Assembly (NCBI GenBank): GCA_964489845.1
Contig: CAZAZV010000019.1
Coordinates: 1-7,315, forward strand
Direction of reading: 5' to 3'
DNA length: 7,315 nucleotides
DNA from: GWA1-54-12 sp964489845
GTDB lineage: Bacteria > Patescibacteriota > Minisyncoccia > UBA6257 > GWB1-50-10
Positions within the stretch are counted from its first letter, which is position 1. The number at the start of each line of letters is the position of its first letter. The notes beneath the pieces were generated by a model that saw only the letters and a program-made list of their open reading frames with translations, made no database searches and was not told where the DNA came from. A program made the translations under genes and the position numbers. Positions 4,329 through 7,315 of this stretch are shown in pieces.

Positions 4329-6202
4329 GAAGGCCTCTCGGTAAGATCGCTTTGGCAGCTTTCGCGCTCGTTATTGTTGCCTCCGGATTCACGCTCGCAC
4401 CCCGACCGACTCACGCACAATTTGTTGACCCCGTTAACGCAGCTGAAAACCTCCTCACTTCCATCAGCCAAACGGTGCAGGAATTCGTGAGCAACAAGCC
4501 GCTGCTTCAATTCCTCTACGACCAGATTTTCACCGTTTTTAAAAATCGAGTTATCAATTACTACTACAACGCGACCTTGGACATGATACAGGGCGCCGAT
4601 TTCAGAGACCCGCAATCGATTACCAATTACTACAACGGCGTACTTGCCAAAGCGACAAACGCCGCACTCGGTGATGTCATCGGGCAGCTGGGAGACCTCA
4701 CCGGGACAGGCGTGAAACTTTGCCAACCACAGAACTGGGGCGTCGGACTCAATATAAGCCTCACGCAACCACAACCGCTTCCCAACCAGGTGAGTTGTAC
4801 CTTGACCGGTGTATTGAACAACGTACAGGGAGGCGTCAATTCGTTCATCAACAACTTCACGACCGGCGGCTGGCTCGCGTTCACCGAGAGCTTGCAGCCA
4901 CAAAATAATCCGTGGGGCGTGTCATTCGCCGCACAGGGCGCTCTCATCGACGCGCTCGACAAGCAGGCGTCCCAGATATCGTACGATACGCAGGGTAGCG
5001 GAGGGTTCGCACCGGTCAAGACGTGTCTCGCGTGGCAACTGGTGGGGAACATTTCCGCCGCCGTCGCGGCGAGGAACCCGACGTACATCGCAGTCACCGA
5101 CCCCAATGCCAATCTGAAAACTGAAAGCCCGGACGGCTTCCACTACGACGGCAAATCGGCAATCCCGGACGGCTCCGACTGGGAATGCTCGATGCCGGAA
5201 ACGACTACGCCGGGAAGCGTCATCGCCAATCAAACAAACCAAGCGCTCAACGCCCCCGCTCAGCAAATCATTGATTCCAGTAATCTTTCCGGTCTGCTCC
5301 AGGGGCTCGCAAATGCGATCACCAACCGAGCAGTCACGTGGGCAGTTACCAGCTTTGTCAGCTCCACACAGGGAGCGGCTGAAATCAACGATTGCAACAC
5401 CGTCAAGAACGATTTTCTCATGTATTCGATTTGCAGCACGGACCAGGCGTTCAATAAGGTGAGTGAGACCATCGGTAGCACCTTCGCCTGGGTCGTGAAT
5501 CTGGCGGGGGGTGGAGACGTCACCAATGCCGCTCAGGACACGAGCCAGTACACGGACGCACAAACCACTCAAGACATAGATAACGCCAACCAGGCCCTTC
5601 AACAAGACGCCAACGCAGCCATCCTCTCCGCCGACGCCACCGCCAAGCAGCAACTCGCCAATCTTGTTTCGTCACACATGGTGACGGCCGCCACCACCAA
5701 CGGGATTCCTTCCGATATCCTTGCGACTTCTACGGTAAAAACCGACACCGCGCTCACGGCCGCACGCGAGCTCATCACGGATGTCAGCAGCTCGAATACA
5801 AACCTCATCGACCTGCTCAACAAAGAAATCAGTTCGTTCAGAACCCTCTCGCCACCGCTCGATACCACCGCGCAACAAAATACTCTGAACGCCGCCCAAA
5901 CGACGACGGAGAGTTGGATTACGACCGCGGGCGCGACGAATGCAACGTTGCGCTACCAGCTCACCAATACATATACGTCTGACCAAATCACGTCCACTTC
6001 AACCCCCGCCGCCACCGTTGCGAGTGACTTGAATACCTTCTTCAACAACATCACGAACCATCTCAATAGCGCCATCTCGCAGTACCGGACGAGCTGCGCA
6101 CTCGAGGAACAAGCGTGTACCGACCTGCACAACGTGCACGGCACCCAGAGCAGCGTTCCCGACTGCAATATTAACAACTTCGTATGCGGCGGAAACTACT
6201 AA
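4325..6202 (+). CDS. Large secreted protein with ten cysteines, secretion-like cluster
   Basis: A 625-residue protein with a clear signal peptide: MRRPLGK, a hydrophobic core to about residue 25, then P-T-H-A-Q with probable cleavage after Ala31. The mature part is rich in Asn, Gln, Thr, Ser and Ala, with no convincing second membrane segment. The N-terminal third carries aromatic helices (VINYYYNATLDMIQGADF). The middle has several Cys-Trp segments. About 400-450 is a Gln/Asp/Ala-rich likely coiled coil, and the C-terminus has four cysteines in its last 40 residues. The ten cysteines, at about residues 133 to 621, are an even number suited to disulfide bonding outside the cell. I recognise no named family. 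Position before a VirB6/TrbL-like gene suggests a structural part of a secretion or pilus-like machine. It overlaps both neighbours: 4 bases upstream, 19 bases downstream. Confidence 0.8.
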   Translation: MRRPLGKIALAAFALVIVASGFTLAPRPTHAQFVDPVNAAENLLTSISQTVQEFVSNKPLLQFLYDQIFTVFKNRVINYYYNATLDMIQGADFRDPQSITNYYNGVLAKATNAALGDVIGQLGDLTGTGVKLCQPQNWGVGLNISLTQPQPLPNQVSCTLTGVLNNVQGGVNSFINNFTTGGWLAFTESLQPQNNPWGVSFAAQGALIDALDKQASQISYDTQGSGGFAPVKTCLAWQLVGNISAAVAARNPTYIAVTDPNANLKTESPDGFHYDGKSAIPDGSDWECSMPETTTPGSVIANQTNQALNAPAQQIIDSSNLSGLLQGLANAITNRAVTWAVTSFVSSTQGAAEINDCNTVKNDFLMYSICSTDQAFNKVSETIGSTFAWVVNLAGGGDVTNAAQDTSQYTDAQTTQDIDNANQALQQDANAAILSADATAKQQLANLVSSHMVTAATTNGIPSDILATSTVKTDTALTAARELITDVSSSNTNLIDLLNKEISSFRTLSPPLDTTAQQNTLNAAQTTTESWITTAGATNATLRYQLTNTYTSDQITSTSTPAATVASDLNTFFNNITNHLNSAISQYRTSCALEEQACTDLHNVHGTQSSVPDCNINNFVCGGNY

Positions 6203-7315
6203 TTGCACTCGCACTCGTCGCCCTTGTGACACTTGTTGTGCCGTTTTCGGCGCATGCCCAAACAGCACTGGGCGTAGACGTCGGCTCCATTTTTAGAAGC
6301 GTTCTCACGTGGGTTATCGGCTTGTTGGGGCAGGTCATCCTCGCGATAGCCGGTTTCTTCCTCAATCTTGCGGGCGGCTTGGTGGACGCGGCGCTCAAGA
6401 TGAACAACACATACCTCTCGGGGGGCGTCGGTAACATCATCAGTCAAAACAAGGTGGTGGGGATCGGGTGGAGCATCGCGCGCGACCTCGCAAACCTCGG
6501 CTTCGTCCTCGCGCTTATCATCATCGCCTTCGCGACTATCCTGCGCTTCCAGAGCTATTCGGCCGGGAAGCTGCTTCCCAAACTCATCGCCGCGGCTATT
6601 CTCGTCAATTTCAGTTTGGCAATTGTCGCGCCCCTCCTCACGCTCTCTGACACGCTCACGAACGTCTTTATGGGGACCAATCAGGGGACCAATCAATCGA
6701 TTTCCCTGTCGTCCGTCATCTCGGGCGTGTTCAATCCCCAAAAGTTCACCGTAGGAGCGAATTTCCCGGGTGGGGGAGTCGGTGACCAGAATACCATTAT
6801 CGGGCAACTTTCCTCGCTTGCCTTCGCCGTTGTCATGATATTCATCACCACCATCGTGTTCTTCGCGATGGCCTTCATGCTCATCGTCAGGTATGTTTTT
6901 CTGTCCATCCTTCTCACCATCTCGCCCATCGTGTGGCTCGTCTGGGTCATCCCCGGCTTGGAACAACATTTCAGAAAGTGGTGGGACCACTTCATACAGT
7001 GGACGCTTTTCCTGCCCGTGATGAGCTTCTTTATCTATATCTCCGTCAAGGCCGCGCAGAAACTCGCGGGAGACAATTTCACCTCCACATTCGCCGCTAC
7101 CACCACGAATTCGGTGTGGCAAGGTTTGCTCGTGAATGGTTCGCAAACCATCATCATCGCCGGACTCATGCTCGGGGGGCTCCTCGCTGCACAGAGCATG
7201 GGCATCGCGGGGGCAAGTGCGGCGATGGGCATCGCGAAAAATGCCGGCAATATGGTGAAGCGCGGGGCAATCGGAACCGGCAAACTGGGCTTGAGGGGGG
7301 CGGCGGCCGGAGGAG
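6184..7315 (+). CDS. VirB6/TrbL-like polytopic membrane protein, 3' end outside window
   Basis: The frame is open from ATG 6184 to the window edge, giving 377 residues so far. A signal peptide (1-25, ending SAHA) precedes a mature start at Gln26. Membrane segments follow at about 40-65, 105-120, 133-152, a long pair at about 210-265, and two more before the end of the visible part. The segment from Trp96 to Arg121 reads W.IARDLANLGFVLALIIIAFATILR, a pattern I know from Patescibacteria proteins annotated as VirB6/TrbL-like or as uncharacterised type IV secretion components. After the last membrane helix the sequence turns Gly/Ala/Lys-rich, as in TrbL-type C-terminal tails. VirB6/TrbL proteins form the inner-membrane part of type IV secretion channels. 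Assignment rests on topology and context, not on catalytic motifs. The start lies within the last codons of the preceding gene, so it is coupled to it. Confidence 0.8.
   Translation, partial: MRRKLLIALALVALVTLVVPFSAHAQTALGVDVGSIFRSVLTWVIGLLGQVILAIAGFFLNLAGGLVDAALKMNNTYLSGGVGNIISQNKVVGIGWSIARDLANLGFVLALIIIAFATILRFQSYSAGKLLPKLIAAAILVNFSLAIVAPLLTLSDTLTNVFMGTNQGTNQSISLSSVISGVFNPQKFTVGANFPGGGVGDQNTIIGQLSSLAFAVVMIFITTIVFFAMAFMLIVRYVFLSILLTISPIVWLVWVIPGLEQHFRKWWDHFIQWTLFLPVMSFFIYISVKAAQKLAGDNFTSTFAATTTNSVWQGLLVNGSQTIIIAGLMLGGLLAAQSMGIAGASAAMGIAKNAGNMVKRGAIGTGKLGLRGAAAGG
6672..6695 (+). repeat. 12-base tandem duplication in the VirB6/TrbL-like gene
   Basis: GGGGACCAATCA occurs twice without a gap. 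In frame it encodes GTNQ twice (residues 164-171) in the extracytoplasmic loop after the third membrane segment. It is probably a recent in-frame slippage duplication. Confidence 0.8.

Overview
The window looks like a piece of a Patescibacteria (Candidate Phyla Radiation) genome, most likely of the Parcubacteria group. This is an inference. It rests on compact operons of small membrane-anchored proteins, weak or absent Shine-Dalgarno sequences, tRNA genes without an encoded CCA end, and a VirB6/TrbL-like gene set typical of that group. TGA is used as a stop (4326-4328), so the Gracilibacteria/Absconditabacteria code with TGA read as Gly is unlikely.

Layout. Bases 1-61 hold no gene I can support. 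Bases 62-287 hold a minus-strand tRNA pair: tRNA-Arg(CCU), a 21-base palindromic spacer, tRNA-Ser(CGA), then a strong hairpin terminator. Bases 288-363 are a divergent promoter region. Bases 364-3458 are a tight plus-strand run of five genes: a membrane-anchored SIMPL-domain protein, a membrane-anchored thioredoxin/glutaredoxin-fold protein with CPHC, a multi-pass membrane protein with a CPVC motif, an unrecognised helical protein, and the 16S rRNA dimethyltransferase KsgA. Bases 3459-3533 hold two palindromes and a near-perfect extended -10 promoter. From 3534 to the right edge there are three overlapping genes: a single-pass membrane protein, a large secreted protein with ten cysteines, and a VirB6/TrbL-like polytopic membrane protein cut by the window end at 7315.

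The most notable signal is in and just after ksgA. Two families of short near-perfect palindromes sit in frame in the coding sequence, at points where the KsgA fold has surface loops. Family A is a 25-base element present twice, 90 bases apart. Family B is centred on GAAGTC[G/C]GACTTC, present twice in the gene and twice more in the gap downstream. Removing the inserted codons returns KsgA to about its usual length. This resembles the Rickettsia palindromic elements that invade protein genes in frame, but in a different lineage and with different sequences. Three further palindromes lie in the 3' part of the same gene.

How the genes may work together (inference): the CPHC and CPVC proteins could form a thiol-disulfide relay at the cytoplasmic membrane. 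The ten-cysteine secreted protein downstream is the sort of client such a relay would serve. The last three genes look like part of a type IV secretion-like or surface-appendage locus.
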